Shown here: positions 18,574 to 30,312 of the stretch, in pieces | Layout: each line of letters begins with the position of its first letter | Position numbering within the stretch: position 1 is the stretch's first letter | From: Streptococcus timonensis | GTDB taxonomy: Bacteria; Bacillota; Bacilli; Lactobacillales; Streptococcaceae | Reading direction: 5' to 3' | Length of the DNA: 64,000 nt | Assembly: GCF_900095845.1 (NCBI RefSeq) | Contig: NZ_FMIX01000004.1 | Location: forward strand, 441,501 to 505,500 | Notes under the pieces: model-generated | The model's input: only the letters and a program-made list of their open reading frames with translations | What the model was told of the DNA's origin: nothing | Databases searched by the model: none | Program-made: the position numbers and the translations under genes

Positions 18574-18591
18574 AGGAAGAGGAAGAGAAAT

Positions 18592-19344
18592 ATGAATGGA
18601 CATATTATAGCAACGATGATTGCTTTAATCATTTTTCTGATTGCAGCTATTTGGTTTGCGAGAAAGAAATATAAGATTAATCTATCAGTTTTAGGATTAG
18701 GAGCGATTGCCTTTTTCGTATCGGCACAGGTCTTGGAGAAGATTGTTCATCTTCTTGTTCTTCGCCCGCAAAGGGATGGAACAATTGCTCTAATGACAGA
18801 GCATCCGATTATCTATGTAATTTATGGAATTGCAATGGCTGCTCTATTTGAAGAAACAGCTCGCTTTATCTTCTTTAAATGGTTGGAGAAGAAAAGAAAA
18901 TTAGAAGTTTCGGATGCCCTTGCCTATGGTCTTGGTCACGGTGGATTAGAATTACTTTATGTTGGAATTGCTAGCCTAATAAATCTCTTTATCCTATTTT
19001 CAGCTGTCCAATCTCAAAACCCTAAGGTTTTAGAACTCTTGACACAGAATATGCTGGAAACCATTCGGACCCTAGCTCCTTGGCAAGTTTACCTCTTGGG
19101 ACTTGAGAGAATCCTCGCTATGATGATCCAAGTTTGTTTGACTGTTTGGGTTTATCAAGCTGTTCGTCAAAAGAAATGGATTTATCTACTAGCAGCCTAC
19201 GCTTTACATGCTTTATTTGATTTGGCTCCTGCCCTATCGCAAGTTGGCTGGATTTCTAATCCACTTATTGTAGAAGGATTACTGGCAGTAGAAGTTGTGG
19301 GATTTATCTTCCTAACAAAATCAATATTTTGCAAAAAAGACTAA
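18592..19344 (+). CDS. YhfC family intramembrane protease-like protein
   Basis: 250 residues with about seven membrane segments. The motif FEETARFIFF (about 84) and GLGHGGLELL (about 107) place Glu-Glu and His-Gly in membrane helices as in CAAX-protease/YhfC-type putative metalloproteases. Substrate unknown. It follows budA closely and a strong terminator closes the pair. Confidence 0.85.
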   Translation: MNGHIIATMIALIIFLIAAIWFARKKYKINLSVLGLGAIAFFVSAQVLEKIVHLLVLRPQRDGTIALMTEHPIIYVIYGIAMAALFEETARFIFFKWLEKKRKLEVSDALAYGLGHGGLELLYVGIASLINLFILFSAVQSQNPKVLELLTQNMLETIRTLAPWQVYLLGLERILAMMIQVCLTVWVYQAVRQKKWIYLLAAYALHALFDLAPALSQVGWISNPLIVEGLLAVEVVGFIFLTKSIFCKKD

Positions 19345-19348
19345 TATC

Positions 19349-19370
19349 AAAGAGGCTTAGCCTCTTTTTT
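19349..19370 (+). terminator. Terminator of budA-yhfC
   Basis: AAAGAGGC/GCCTCTTT stem with a short loop and T-run. Confidence 0.9.
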
Positions 19371-19421
19371 CTGTGAGCTTTTTAAAAAGATAAACTAATC
19401 ATCGAAAAATGCTCCTAAAAA

Positions 19422-19430
19422 TGGTATAAT
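19422..19430 (+). promoter_or_regulatory. Extended -10 promoter of murB-pot
   Basis: TGgTATAAT, 29 bp before the murB start. Confidence 0.75.
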
Positions 19431-19459
19431 AGAATGTATTTTATAAAAGGATGAGAGAT

Positions 19460-20365
19460 ATGACAGTACTAGATAAATTAAAAGAAACCTTAGAAGGTAT
19501 TGATATTCGTTTTAACGAACCACTCAAAACCTACACCTATACGAAAGTGGGAGGGAAGGCAGATTACTTAGCTTTTCCTAGCAATCATTATGAGATGGCC
19601 CGTGTGGTTAAGTTCGCTAATCAAGAAAATATCTCATGGATGGTTCTTGGAAATGCCAGTAATATTATCGTCCGAGAAGGCGGAATTCGTGGCTTTGTCA
19701 TTATGTGTGACAAACTCAACAATGTTTCTGTAGATGGTTATACCATTGAAGCAGAAGCAGGTGCTAACCTGATTGAGACCACTCGTATAGCTCTTCGACA
19801 TAGCTTGACTGGTTTTGAGTTTGCCTGTGGCATTCCCGGAAGCATCGGTGGTGCTGTATTTATGAATGCTGGCGCCTATGGTGGAGAGATTTCTAATATT
19901 TTGCAGTCTTGCAAAGTATTGACCAAAGATGGGGAAATTGAAACCTTATCAGCTAAGGATCTAGCCTTTGGTTATCGTCATTCAGCTATTCAAGATTCTG
20001 GAGCAGTAGTCTTATCAGCTAAATTTGCACTATCTCCAGGGAATTATGAGACTATTAATCAAGAAATGGAACGTTTGACCCACCTTCGAGAACTCAAACA
20101 ACCTTTGGAATATCCATCATGTGGTTCTGTCTTTAAACGTCCAGTCGGGCATTTTGCAGGACAATTGATTTCAGAAGCTGGTTTGAAGGGCTACCGTATC
20201 GGTGGTGTCGAAGTCTCGGAAAAACATGCGGGCTTTATGATTAATGTAGCCGATGGGACAGCTCGAGATTATGAAGACTTAATTGAGACTGTCATTGAAA
20301 AAGTTAAAGAACATTCAGGTGTTACCTTAGAGCGAGAAGTTCGTATCTTGGGTGAACACGAATAA
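19460..20365 (+). CDS. murB: UDP-N-acetylenolpyruvoylglucosamine reductase
   Basis: 301 residues. FAD-binding [12 protein letters not shown] (about 60), [20 protein letters not shown] (about 121-140), and the proton-donor serine in [11 protein letters not shown] (about 214). It reduces UDP-GlcNAc-enolpyruvate to UDP-MurNAc with NADPH. ATG 19460 is preferred over 19451 because AAAGGATGAGAG then sits at the right distance. The location upstream of potABCD is conserved in mitis-group streptococci. Confidence 0.95.
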   Translation: MTVLDKLKETLEGIDIRFNEPLKTYTYTKVGGKADYLAFPSNHYEMARVVKFANQENISWMVLGNASNIIVREGGIRGFVIMCDKLNNVSVDGYTIEAEAGANLIETTRIALRHSLTGFEFACGIPGSIGGAVFMNAGAYGGEISNILQSCKVLTKDGEIETLSAKDLAFGYRHSAIQDSGAVVLSAKFALSPGNYETINQEMERLTHLRELKQPLEYPSCGSVFKRPVGHFAGQLISEAGLKGYRIGGVEVSEKHAGFMINVADGTARDYEDLIETVIEKVKEHSGVTLEREVRILGEHE

Positions 20366-20388
20366 CATTATTTTTACATAGCATTAAA

Positions 20389-20466
20389 AGATTGGGATTT
20401 TATCGCTAGATATGGTTTGGGTCAATTCCTTACAGTCATTGCTAGCATTTTACAAGGTCCCAATCT
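20389..20466 (+). promoter_or_regulatory. Inverted repeat between murB and potA
   Basis: AGATTGGGA (20389-20397) is perfectly complementary to TCCCAATCT (20458-20466), enclosing 60 bases. No T-run follows. It could be an RNA hairpin affecting murB-pot read-through, but no known riboswitch motif is recognised. Confidence 0.4.
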
Positions 20467-20499
20467 GTTAATTTACGAAGAAAAAGGAATTTAGAGGAA

Positions 20500-21657
20500 T
20501 TGAAAAAACCAATTATCGAATTCAGAAACGTTACTAAAGTTTTTGAAGATAGTGACACTAAGGTTCTCAAGGATATTAACTTTGAGTTGGAAGAAGGAAA
20601 ATTTTATACACTGCTAGGAGCTTCTGGTTCAGGAAAATCAACCATCCTAAATATCATTGCAGGTTTGCTAGACGCAACGACGGGTGATATTTTGCTAGAC
20701 GGTGTTCGTATCAATGACATCCCGACCAATAAGCGCGATGTTCATACGGTCTTCCAATCTTACGCCTTGTTCCCGCACATGAATGTCTTTGAAAATGTTG
20801 CCTTTCCATTGCGATTGCGAAAGGTCGATAAAAAAGAAATTGAAAAACGTGTATTAGAAGTTCTCAAGATGGTACAGCTTGAAGGCTATGAAAAACGTTC
20901 TATCCGTAGGTTATCTGGAGGACAACGTCAGCGTGTAGCTATTGCGCGTGCGATTATCAACCAGCCTCGTGTGGTGCTCTTGGATGAGCCTTTGTCAGCA
21001 CTTGACTTGAAGTTGCGGACAGACATGCAGTACGAACTCCGTGAACTGCAACAACGTTTGGGTATCACCTTTGTTTTTGTTACCCATGATCAGGAAGAAG
21101 CCTTGGCCATGAGCGACTGGATTTTTGTTATGAATGACGGTGAAATCGTTCAGTCTGGTACACCAGTTGATATCTATGATGAGCCCATTAACCACTTTGT
21201 TGCCACCTTTATCGGTGAATCAAATATCCTGCCAGGGACCATGATTGAGGACTACTTGGTCGAGTTCAATGGCAAACGATTTGAAGCGGTCGACGGTGGG
21301 ATGAAGCCAAATGAACCAGTCGAAGTCGTCATTCGTCCAGAGGACTTGCGCATTACTCTGCCAGAAGAAGGAAAGCTCCAAGTGAAGGTCGATACTCAGC
21401 TCTTCCGTGGAGTTCACTATGAGATTATCGCTTATGATGAACTTGGTAACGAATGGATGATTCATTCGACTCGTAAGGCCATCGTTGGTGAGGAAATCGG
21501 TCTGGACTTTGAACCAGAAGACATCCACATCATGCGTCTCAATGAAACAGAAGAAGAGTTCGATGCTCGTATCGAAGAGTACGTAGAAATCGAAGAGCAA
21601 GAAGCAGGTTTGATAAACGCTATCGAGGAGGAAAGAGATGAAGAAAACAACCTCTAA
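20500..21657 (+). CDS. potA: Spermidine/putrescine ABC transporter ATPase
   Basis: 385 residues. Walker A GASGSGKS (about 43), signature [14 protein letters not shown], Walker [13 protein letters not shown], switch His VTHDQEEA, and a C-terminal TOBE regulatory domain (about 245-345). Energises polyamine uptake by PotBC. Starts at TTG 20500 with AGAGGA just upstream. Overlaps potB by 20 bp. Confidence 0.95.
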   Translation: MKKPIIEFRNVTKVFEDSDTKVLKDINFELEEGKFYTLLGASGSGKSTILNIIAGLLDATTGDILLDGVRINDIPTNKRDVHTVFQSYALFPHMNVFENVAFPLRLRKVDKKEIEKRVLEVLKMVQLEGYEKRSIRRLSGGQRQRVAIARAIINQPRVVLLDEPLSALDLKLRTDMQYELRELQQRLGITFVFVTHDQEEALAMSDWIFVMNDGEIVQSGTPVDIYDEPINHFVATFIGESNILPGTMIEDYLVEFNGKRFEAVDGGMKPNEPVEVVIRPEDLRITLPEEGKLQVKVDTQLFRGVHYEIIAYDELGNEWMIHSTRKAIVGEEIGLDFEPEDIHIMRLNETEEEFDARIEEYVEIEEQEAGLINAIEEERDEENNL

Positions 21658-22444
21658 ACTCTTTGTAGTGCCCTACATGCTTTGGATTGCACTTTTTGTC
21701 CTCGCACCCTTGGTCTTGATTTTTGGACAATCATTTTTCAACATTGAAGGCCAGTTCAGTTTAGAAAACTATAAATCCTATTTTGCGTCACAAAATTTGA
21801 CCTATCTCAAAATGAGCTTCAACTCTGTTCTCTATGCAGGGATTGTGACTTTAGTGACGCTTCTTATCAGTTATCCGACAGCTCTCTTTTTGACTCGTCT
21901 CAAACACCGTCAACTCTGGCTCATGCTGATTATCTTGCCAACCTGGATCAATCTTCTCCTTAAGGCCTATGCCTTTATCGGAATTTTTGGTCAAAATGGC
22001 TCTATCAACCAATTCCTAGAGTTTATCGGAATTGGTTCTCAGCAGTTGCTATTTACAGATTTCTCATTTATCTTTGTAGCAAGCTACATCGAGCTTCCAT
22101 TTATGATTTTGCCCATCTTCAATGTCTTGGATGATATGGAAAACAATCTCATCAATGCCAGCTATGACCTTGGTGCAACCAAGTGGGAAACCTTCCGTCA
22201 TGTCATCTTCCCTCTGTCTATGAACGGGGTGCGAAGCGGAGTTCAATCTGTCTTTATCCCAAGTTTGAGTCTCTTCATGTTGACCCGTTTGATTGGGGGG
22301 AACCGAGTGATTACCTTGGGGACTGCCATCGAGCAGAACTTCCTGACAAATGACAACTACGGTATGGGGTCAACTATCGGTGTTGTTCTTATCCTGACTA
22401 TGTTTATCACTATGTGGATGACTAAGGAAAGGAGAGAACGATGA
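21638..22444 (+). CDS. potB: Spermidine/putrescine ABC transporter permease PotB
   Basis: 268 residues, six membrane segments, EAA loop [20 protein letters not shown] (about 178). Forms the polyamine channel with PotC. Start lies inside the potA end; GGAGG precedes it. Overlaps potC by 4 bp (ATGA). Confidence 0.95.
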   Translation: MKKTTSKLFVVPYMLWIALFVLAPLVLIFGQSFFNIEGQFSLENYKSYFASQNLTYLKMSFNSVLYAGIVTLVTLLISYPTALFLTRLKHRQLWLMLIILPTWINLLLKAYAFIGIFGQNGSINQFLEFIGIGSQQLLFTDFSFIFVASYIELPFMILPIFNVLDDMENNLINASYDLGATKWETFRHVIFPLSMNGVRSGVQSVFIPSLSLFMLTRLIGGNRVITLGTAIEQNFLTNDNYGMGSTIGVVLILTMFITMWMTKERRER

Positions 22445-23214
22445 AAAAATTATCAAATCTTTACCTAGCCTTTGTCTTTATCGTCCTTTATTTGCCAATC
22501 TTTTACCTGATCGGATATGCCTTCAATGCCGGGGATGATATGAATAGCTTTACAGGTTTTAGCTGGACTCACTTTGAAACCATGTTTGGAGATGGAAGAC
22601 TCATGCTCATCTTGGTTCAGACCTTTTTACTAGCCTTTCTTTCAGCCTTGATAGCAACAGTGATTGGGACTTTTGGGGCTATCTATATTTACCAATCACG
22701 TAAAAAATACCAAGAAGCCTTTCTATCTCTCAATAACATTTTGATGGTTGCACCCGACGTTATGATTGGTGCCAGTTTCTTGATTCTCTTTACCCAACTG
22801 AAGTTTTCACTTGGCTTTCTGACGGTACTTTCCAGTCATGTAGCATTCTCGATTCCAATCGTAGTGCTCATGGTCTTGCCACGATTGAAAGAGATGAATG
22901 GGGATATGATCCATGCGGCCTATGACCTTGGAGCTAGTCAGTTCCAGATGTTCAAGGAAATTATGCTTCCTTACTTAACGCCGTCTATCATCGCAGGCTA
23001 CTTTATGGCTTTCACCTATTCACTAGATGACTTTGCCGTGACCTTCTTTGTAACAGGAAATGGTTTTTCAACCCTCTCAGTTGAGATTTACTCTCGAGCT
23101 CGTAAGGGTATTTCCTTAGAAATCAATGCTCTTTCAGCCTTGGTCTTTCTCTTTAGTATTATCCTGGTTGTAGGGTATTACTTCATTTCACGTGAGAAGG
23201 AGGAGCAAGTATGA
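22441..23214 (+). CDS. potC: Spermidine/putrescine ABC transporter permease PotC
   Basis: 257 residues, six membrane segments, EAA loop HAAYDLGASQFQMFKEIMLP (about 158). Second permease subunit. Overlaps potD by 4 bp, so the four pot genes are translationally linked. Confidence 0.95.
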   Translation: MKKLSNLYLAFVFIVLYLPIFYLIGYAFNAGDDMNSFTGFSWTHFETMFGDGRLMLILVQTFLLAFLSALIATVIGTFGAIYIYQSRKKYQEAFLSLNNILMVAPDVMIGASFLILFTQLKFSLGFLTVLSSHVAFSIPIVVLMVLPRLKEMNGDMIHAAYDLGASQFQMFKEIMLPYLTPSIIAGYFMAFTYSLDDFAVTFFVTGNGFSTLSVEIYSRARKGISLEINALSALVFLFSIILVVGYYFISREKEEQV

Positions 23215-24281
23215 AACGACTCTATTCATTTTTAGCAGGAATTTTAGCTATTATCCTTGTCTTGTGGGGAATTTCTTACCATCTTGATAGTAAAATCAAT
23301 AGTCGTGACAGCCAAAAATTGGTCATCTACAACTGGGGAGATTATATCGACCCTGAACTTCTGGAGAAATTTACAGAAGAAACAGGGATTCAAGTCCAGT
23401 ACGAAACCTTTGACTCTAACGAAGCCATGTACACGAAAATCAAGCAGGGTGGAACAACCTATGATGTTGCCATCCCAAGTGAGTACATGATTAACAAAAT
23501 GAAGGATGAAGACCTTTTAGTTCCACTGGATTATAGTAAAATTGAGGGAATTGAGAATATTGGTCCAGAATTTATCAACCAGTCCTTTGACCCAAACAAT
23601 GAATATTCTATCCCATACTTCTGGGGAACTTTGGGAATTGTCTACAATGAAACCATGGTGGAAGAAGCACCTGAACATTGGGACGACCTCTGGAAACCAG
23701 AATACAAGGATTCGATCATGCTCTTTGATGGGGCGCGTGAAGTACTTGGGTTAGGTCTTAACTCACTAGGCTATAGCCTTAACTCAAAAGATCCTCAACA
23801 ACTGTCACAAACAGTTGATAAACTGTATGAGCTGACTCCTAATATCAAGGCAATTGTAGCCGATGAGATGAAGGGTTACATGATTCAGAACAATGCTGCT
23901 ATCGGTGTGACCTTCTCAGGGGAAGCTAGCCAGATGTTGGAAAAGAATCCTAACCTCAAATATGTCGTGCCGACAGAAGCAAGTAACCTCTGGTTTGACA
24001 ACATGGTTATTCCTAAAACTGTCAAGAACCAAGATGCAGCTTATGCCTTTATCAACTTTATGTTGAATCCTGAAAATGCTCTCAAGAATGCAGAGTATGT
24101 CGGCTATTCAACACCAAACAATGCTGCTAAGGAAATGCTCCCAGAGGAGACAAAAGAGGACAAGTCCTTCTATCCCGATGCAGATACAATGAAACATCTC
24201 GAAGTTTATGAAAAATTTGACCATAAATGGACAGGGATCTACAGTGACCTCTTCCTACAATTTAAGATGTATCGGAAGTAG
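23211..24281 (+). CDS. potD: Spermidine/putrescine-binding protein PotD
   Basis: 356 residues. N-terminal hydrophobic signal or anchor (about 5-24) without a lipobox cysteine, then LVIYNWGDYIDPELLEKF, the typical PotD/PotF opening, and the ligand-site aromatic SIPYFWGTLGIVYN (about 125). Binds polyamines for PotABC. Last gene of the operon; terminator at 24295-24326. Confidence 0.95.
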   Translation: MKRLYSFLAGILAIILVLWGISYHLDSKINSRDSQKLVIYNWGDYIDPELLEKFTEETGIQVQYETFDSNEAMYTKIKQGGTTYDVAIPSEYMINKMKDEDLLVPLDYSKIEGIENIGPEFINQSFDPNNEYSIPYFWGTLGIVYNETMVEEAPEHWDDLWKPEYKDSIMLFDGAREVLGLGLNSLGYSLNSKDPQQLSQTVDKLYELTPNIKAIVADEMKGYMIQNNAAIGVTFSGEASQMLEKNPNLKYVVPTEASNLWFDNMVIPKTVKNQDAAYAFINFMLNPENALKNAEYVGYSTPNNAAKEMLPEETKEDKSFYPDADTMKHLEVYEKFDHKWTGIYSDLFLQFKMYRK

Positions 24282-24294
24282 GAGTATATAAAAC

Positions 24295-24326
24295 AAAACG
24301 AATCAGTTAAACTGGTTCGTTTTTTG
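24295..24326 (+). terminator. potD terminator
   Basis: AAAACGAATCAG pairs with CTGGTTCGTTTT (one wobble), then T-run. Confidence 0.85.
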
Positions 24327-24339
24327 TTTGATTTCCCAG

Positions 24340-24368
24340 TTGACTCAATCATTAAAAAACAGTATAAT
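24340..24368 (+). promoter_or_regulatory. Promoter of the alaS T-box transcript
   Basis: TTGACT (24340-24345), 17-bp spacer, TATAAT (24363-24368). Confidence 0.85.
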
Positions 24369-24373
24369 AGGAA

Positions 24374-24550
24374 TGTTGAGAATTGATTTTCAGTTGTCTT
24401 AGTCCAGAGAAATGGCGGTGCTGCGAGCCATCTAAGATAGAAAATCATGCTACTCAATCACATAATTGCATAAGAACAAGAGAATGACAAGTTCATTGAA
24501 TGAAGGTGGTACCGCGGTTTTTCGCCCTTCGTGATATGGATTTGTCTTTT
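24374..24550 (+). promoter_or_regulatory. Alanine T-box riboswitch
   Basis: The T-box motif GGTGGTACCGCG lies at 24505-24516 and pairs with the uncharged tRNA acceptor end in this class. Stem I is visible: GTTGAG and GATTTTC at the 5' side pair with GAAAATC and CTCAAT at about 24440-24457. The bulge contains GCT (24449-24451), an alanine codon, as specifier. A downstream AAGG/CCTT pairing and U-rich stretch form the terminator alternative. Uncharged tRNA-Ala would permit read-through into the LURP-one-like gene and alaS. Confidence 0.88.
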
Positions 24551-24566
24551 ATTTTTGGAGGTGTTT

Positions 24567-25052
24567 ATGAGAACATTTCTTGTCAAACAAAAATTTCGCC
24601 TAGGTGGTGAACGTTTTGATATCAAGGATGATAGGGGAGAAATCGCCTATCAGGTAGAGGGTTCTTTTTTTAAGATTCCCAAAACCTTTACTATCTATGA
24701 TGCTGATAACCAAAAGGTCAGTGAGATTCGAAAAGAAGTCTTAACCTTCTTGCCTCGTTTTGAAATTCAACTGACTAACGGAGATAGCTTTTATATCCGA
24801 AAGAAATTTACTTTCTTTAGAGATAAATATGAATTTGATAATCTTGGTCTTCGTATCGAAGGGAATATCTGGGATTTAAATTTTAAACTTCTGGATGACC
24901 GTGACCAAGTGATAGCTGAGATAAGGAAAGAACTTTTCCATTTAACCTCTACTTATACCGTAACAGTCTATGAAGACTCTTATGCAGACCTAGTTATTTC
25001 TCTCTGCGTCGCTATCGACTATGTAGAGATGCTAGAAAGCCAATCAGATTAA
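24567..25052 (+). CDS. LURP-one-related / scramblase-like protein
   Basis: 161 residues of beta-rich sequence, [19 protein letters not shown] with repeated IYD/IRKE strands, fitting the LURP-one-related (Tubby-like) beta-barrel family. Function in bacteria is unknown. It sits between the alanine T-box and alaS (14 bp gap), so it would be induced together with alaS when alanine is scarce. The start follows TTTGGAGGTGTTT; an upstream ATG at 24531 overlaps the T-box terminator. Confidence 0.85.
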   Translation: MRTFLVKQKFRLGGERFDIKDDRGEIAYQVEGSFFKIPKTFTIYDADNQKVSEIRKEVLTFLPRFEIQLTNGDSFYIRKKFTFFRDKYEFDNLGLRIEGNIWDLNFKLLDDRDQVIAEIRKELFHLTSTYTVTVYEDSYADLVISLCVAIDYVEMLESQSD

Positions 25053-25066
25053 AAAAGGAGATTTTT

Positions 25067-27685
25067 ATGAAACAATTATCTAGTGCACAAGTCCGCCAAA
25101 TGTGGCTTGATTTCTGGGCAAGTAAAGGCCACTCTGTAGAACCATCTGTTAGCTTAGTTCCTGTCAATGACCCAACACTTTTGTGGATCAACTCTGGGGT
25201 AGCAACCCTCAAGAAATACTTTGACGGAACTATCATTCCTGAAAACCCACGTATTACCAATGCACAAAAGGCAATCCGTACCAACGATATTGAAAACGTA
25301 GGTAAGACTGCTCGTCACCATACCATGTTTGAAATGTTGGGAAACTTCTCAATTGGGGATTACTTCCGTGACGAAGCCATTACTTGGGCTTATGAACTTT
25401 TGACTAGTCCTGAATGGTTTGACTTCCCAGCTGAAAAACTTTACATGACTTATTATCCAGCCGATACAGATTCTTACAACCGCTGGATTGAAGTGGGAGT
25501 AGATCCAAGTCACTTGATTCCAATCGAAGACAACTTCTGGGAAATCGGTGCTGGACCTTCTGGACCAGATACAGAAATCTTCTTTGACCGTGGGGAAGCC
25601 TTTGACCCAGAAAATATCGGTATTCGCCTTCTCGCAGAAGATATCGAAAACGACCGTTACATCGAGATCTGGAATATCGTATTGTCACAATTTAATGCAG
25701 ACCCAGCTGTACCTCGTAGCGAATACAAGGAATTGCCACACAAGAACATTGATACGGGTGCTGGTTTGGAGCGTTTGGTAGCTGTTATCCAAGGTGCTAA
25801 GACTAACTTTGAAACAGACCTATTTATGCCTATCATTCGCGAAGTTGAGAAGTTATCTGGTAAGGTTTATGACCAAGATGGCGACAACATGAGCTTCAAG
25901 GTTATTGCAGACCATATCCGTTCTCTTTCATTTGCTATCGGTGATGGTGCCCTTCCTGGAAATGAAGGTCGTGGTTATGTCCTTCGTCGTCTTCTCCGTC
26001 GTGCTTCAATGCATGGTCAAAAATTGGGTATCAATGAGCCTTTCCTTTTCAAATTGGTTCCAACTGTTGGAAAAATCATGGAAAGCTACTACCCAGAAGT
26101 TCTTGAAAAACGTGACTTTATCGAAAAAATTGTGAAGAGCGAGGAAGAGTCATTTGCCCGTACCCTTCACTCAGGTCAGCACTTTGCCCAAGGTATCGTA
26201 GCAGACTTGAAAGAAAAAGGCCAAACAGTTATCGCTGGACAAGATGTCTTTAAACTCTACGATACTTATGGATTCCCAGTAGAATTGACAGAAGAAATCG
26301 CTGAAGAAGCTGGAATGACCGTAGACCGTGAAGGCTTTGAAGCAGCCATGAAAGAGCAGCAAGAACGTGCGCGTGCATCTGCTGTCAAAGGCGGATCAAT
26401 GGGGATGCAAAACGAAACTCTTCAAAACATCACTGTAGAAAGTGTCTTCAACTACAATGCTAGCCAATTGCCTTCTAAGTTAGTGGCTATTGTAGCGGAC
26501 AATGCAGAAGTAGAAGCTGTTTCAGAAGGAACTGCCTCTCTGATCTTTGCAGAAACTCCATTCTACGCTGAAATGGGTGGACAGGTTGCAGACCACGGTC
26601 AAATCTTGGATGCTGCAGGAAACCTTGTAGCGACTGTAACGGATGTTCAAAAAGCACCAAATGGACAAGCTCTTCATACTGTTGAAGTTCTTGCACCGCT
26701 TGCTTTGAACCAAGAATACACTTTGGCCATCGATAGCAATCGTCGTCACCGTGTCATGAAGAACCACACAGCAACTCACTTGCTCCATGCGGCCCTTCAC
26801 AATATCCTTGGCCACCATGCAACTCAAGCAGGTTCACTTAATGAAGTAGAATTCCTCCGCTTTGACTTCACCCACTTCCAAGCCGTAATTCCAGAAGAAT
26901 TGCGTGCTATTGAGCAACAAGTTAATGAGAAGATCTGGGAAGCCATCGCAGTTAAGACCGTTGAGACAGACATTGACACAGCCAAAGAAATGGGAGCTAT
27001 GGCCCTCTTTGGTGAGAAATACGGTAAGGAAGTCCGTGTTGTAACGATTGGTGACTACTCAGTTGAACTTTGTGGTGGTACTCACGTAGGTAACACTTCT
27101 GAAATCGGTCTCTTCAAGATTGTTAAAGAAGAAGGAATCGGCTCAGGAACTCGTCGTATCTTGGCAGTGACTGGTAAGGAAGCCTTTGAAGCTTATCGTG
27201 AACAAGAAGATGCACTGAAAGCAGTCGCAGCAACCTTGAAAGCTCCTCAACTCAAAGAAGTACCTCACAAGGTTGAAGGACTTCAAGAACAACTCCGTCA
27301 ATTGCAAAAAGAAAATGCAGAATTGAAGGAAAAAGCAGCAGCAGCGGCAGCTGGCGATGTCTTCAAGAATGTTCAAGAAGCAAATGGCCACCGTTACATT
27401 GCTAGTCAAGTTTCTGTATCAGATGCAGGTGCCCTTCGTACCTTTGCGGATAATTGGAAACAAAAAGATTACTCTGACGTCCTTGTTCTTGTCGCAGCCA
27501 TTGGTGACAAGGTGAATGTCCTTGTAGCCAGCAAGACAAAAGATGTGCACGCAGGTAATGTCATCAAAGAATTGGCTCCAATCGTTGATGGACGTGGTGG
27601 TGGTAAACCAGACATGGCCATGGCAGGAGGAAGCAATCAAGCGAAAATCCAAGAATTATTGGATGCAGTAGCAGGTAAATTGTAA
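25067..27685 (+). CDS. alaS: Alanine--tRNA ligase
   Basis: 872 residues, full length. Class II catalytic domain ([14 protein letters not shown] opening, DRGE and GAGLERL motifs), editing domain with [11 protein letters not shown] (about 566) and CGGTH (about 664), then the C-terminal C-Ala region (about 720-872) with an Ala-rich coiled coil. Charges tRNA-Ala and edits Ser/Gly mischarging. Preceded by AAAAGGAG and controlled by the T-box. Confidence 0.97.
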   Translation: MKQLSSAQVRQMWLDFWASKGHSVEPSVSLVPVNDPTLLWINSGVATLKKYFDGTIIPENPRITNAQKAIRTNDIENVGKTARHHTMFEMLGNFSIGDYFRDEAITWAYELLTSPEWFDFPAEKLYMTYYPADTDSYNRWIEVGVDPSHLIPIEDNFWEIGAGPSGPDTEIFFDRGEAFDPENIGIRLLAEDIENDRYIEIWNIVLSQFNADPAVPRSEYKELPHKNIDTGAGLERLVAVIQGAKTNFETDLFMPIIREVEKLSGKVYDQDGDNMSFKVIADHIRSLSFAIGDGALPGNEGRGYVLRRLLRRASMHGQKLGINEPFLFKLVPTVGKIMESYYPEVLEKRDFIEKIVKSEEESFARTLHSGQHFAQGIVADLKEKGQTVIAGQDVFKLYDTYGFPVELTEEIAEEAGMTVDREGFEAAMKEQQERARASAVKGGSMGMQNETLQNITVESVFNYNASQLPSKLVAIVADNAEVEAVSEGTASLIFAETPFYAEMGGQVADHGQILDAAGNLVATVTDVQKAPNGQALHTVEVLAPLALNQEYTLAIDSNRRHRVMKNHTATHLLHAALHNILGHHATQAGSLNEVEFLRFDFTHFQAVIPEELRAIEQQVNEKIWEAIAVKTVETDIDTAKEMGAMALFGEKYGKEVRVVTIGDYSVELCGGTHVGNTSEIGLFKIVKEEGIGSGTRRILAVTGKEAFEAYREQEDALKAVAATLKAPQLKEVPHKVEGLQEQLRQLQKENAELKEKAAAAAAGDVFKNVQEANGHRYIASQVSVSDAGALRTFADNWKQKDYSDVLVLVAAIGDKVNVLVASKTKDVHAGNVIKELAPIVDGRGGGKPDMAMAGGSNQAKIQELLDAVAGKL

Positions 27686-27687
27686 TC

Positions 27688-27719
27688 AAAAAAACCTATC
27701 CATTTGGATAGGTTTTTTT
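27688..27719 (+). terminator. alaS terminator
   Basis: AAAAACCTATCC/GGATAGGTTTTT with an ATTT loop and T tail. Confidence 0.92.
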
Positions 27720-27726
27720 GGCATTA

Positions 27727-27756
27727 GAAAAACTCCCCACGAATAGTGAGGAGTTC
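27727..27756 (-). terminator. gdhA terminator
   Basis: AACTCCCCAC (27731-27740) pairs with GTGAGGAGTT (27746-27755), one mismatch-type wobble; on the - strand it is followed by TTTTTC. Confidence 0.8.
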
Positions 27757-27767
27757 ATTTTTTAGAA

Positions 27768-29138
<1,371 letters not shown>

Positions 29139-29152
29139 TTATTACGTGAGCC

Positions 29153-29181
29153 ATTATAACAGAATTTTATTTTAGTGTAAA
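29153..29181 (-). promoter_or_regulatory. gdhA promoter
   Basis: On the - strand, TTTACA (29176-29181), 17 bp, TATAAT (29153-29158) with an extended TG. Confidence 0.8.
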
Positions 29182-29300
29182 GAAAAAAAGGTGAATTTTC
29201 TAAAAATTCTTTCAATTAACGAAACGGACTGAGAAGTGTTAAGGTAAAAGACGAACGATTCCACTAGAACAAGCTTTTTTAAATAGAAGAAATCAAATTA

Positions 29301-29309
29301 TGGTATAAT
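29301..29309 (+). promoter_or_regulatory. Extended -10 promoter of pyrDA
   Basis: TGgTATAAT, 35 bp before the pyrDA start. Confidence 0.75.
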
Positions 29310-29344
29310 ATTAAAAATAAAAGGTATCTGGAGGAATTGGATAG

Positions 29345-30280
29345 ATGGTATCAACTAAAACACAAATTGCGGGCTTTGAGTTTGGTAATTGCTTAATGAA
29401 TGCAGCGGGTGTGGCTTGTATGACGATTGAAGAGTTAGAAGGAGTTAAAAACTCTGCGGCTGGAACTTTTGTAACCAAGACAGCTACCCTGAAGTTCCGT
29501 CAGGGAAATCCAGAACCACGCTATCAAGATGTTCCGCTCGGTTCCATTAACTCCATGGGCTTACCTAATAATGGTCTCGAATACTATTTAGACTATCTCT
29601 TAGATTTACAGGAAAAAGAACCAAATAGAACTTTCTTCCTTTCTTTAGTGGGTATGTCTCCTGAAGAAACACATACCATCTTGAAGAAAGTACAAGCAAG
29701 TGACTATAAAGGTTTGACAGAACTCAATCTATCTTGTCCAAATGTACCAGGTAAACCTCAAATTGCCTATGACTTTGAAACAACTGATCGTATCTTATCA
29801 GAAGTCTTTGCCTACTTTACAAAACCTCTAGGAATTAAGCTTCCACCTTACTTTGACATTGTTCACTTTGACCAAGCAGCAGAGATTTTTAACAAGTATC
29901 CACTTAAGTTTGTTAACTGTGTAAACTCTGTTGGAAATGGTCTTTATATTGAGGATGAAACAGTGGTTATTCGCCCTAAAAATGGCTTTGGTGGTATTGG
30001 TGGAGAATATATTAAACCAACTGCCCTTGCTAATGTTCATGCCTTTTATCAACGTTTGAAACCAGAAATTCAAATTATCGGGACTGGTGGTGTCTTGACA
30101 GGACGGGATGCCTTTGAACATATCCTTTGCGGAGCCAGCATGGTTCAGATTGGTACAACCTTGCATAAAGAAGGCGTTAGCGCTTTTGAACGTATCACAG
30201 CTGAACTAAAAGCAATCATGGAAGATAAAGGCTATGCATCCTTGGAAGACTTCCGTGGGAAATTGCACTATATTGACTAA
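29345..30280 (+). CDS. pyrDA: Dihydroorotate dehydrogenase A (fumarate-type, class 1A)
   Basis: 311 residues. [12 protein letters not shown] (about 128) holds the catalytic cysteine of class 1 enzymes, and [19 protein letters not shown] (about 245-263) the FMN phosphate site. Class 1A enzymes use fumarate, so pyrimidine synthesis needs no respiratory chain. The gene is followed by holA and sodA, an order shared with pneumococci. Confidence 0.94.
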   Translation: MVSTKTQIAGFEFGNCLMNAAGVACMTIEELEGVKNSAAGTFVTKTATLKFRQGNPEPRYQDVPLGSINSMGLPNNGLEYYLDYLLDLQEKEPNRTFFLSLVGMSPEETHTILKKVQASDYKGLTELNLSCPNVPGKPQIAYDFETTDRILSEVFAYFTKPLGIKLPPYFDIVHFDQAAEIFNKYPLKFVNCVNSVGNGLYIEDETVVIRPKNGFGGIGGEYIKPTALANVHAFYQRLKPEIQIIGTGGVLTGRDAFEHILCGASMVQIGTTLHKEGVSAFERITAELKAIMEDKGYASLEDFRGKLHYID

Positions 30281-30312
30281 ATCTATTTAAAAATAAGAAG
30301 AAAGGAGAAGAG

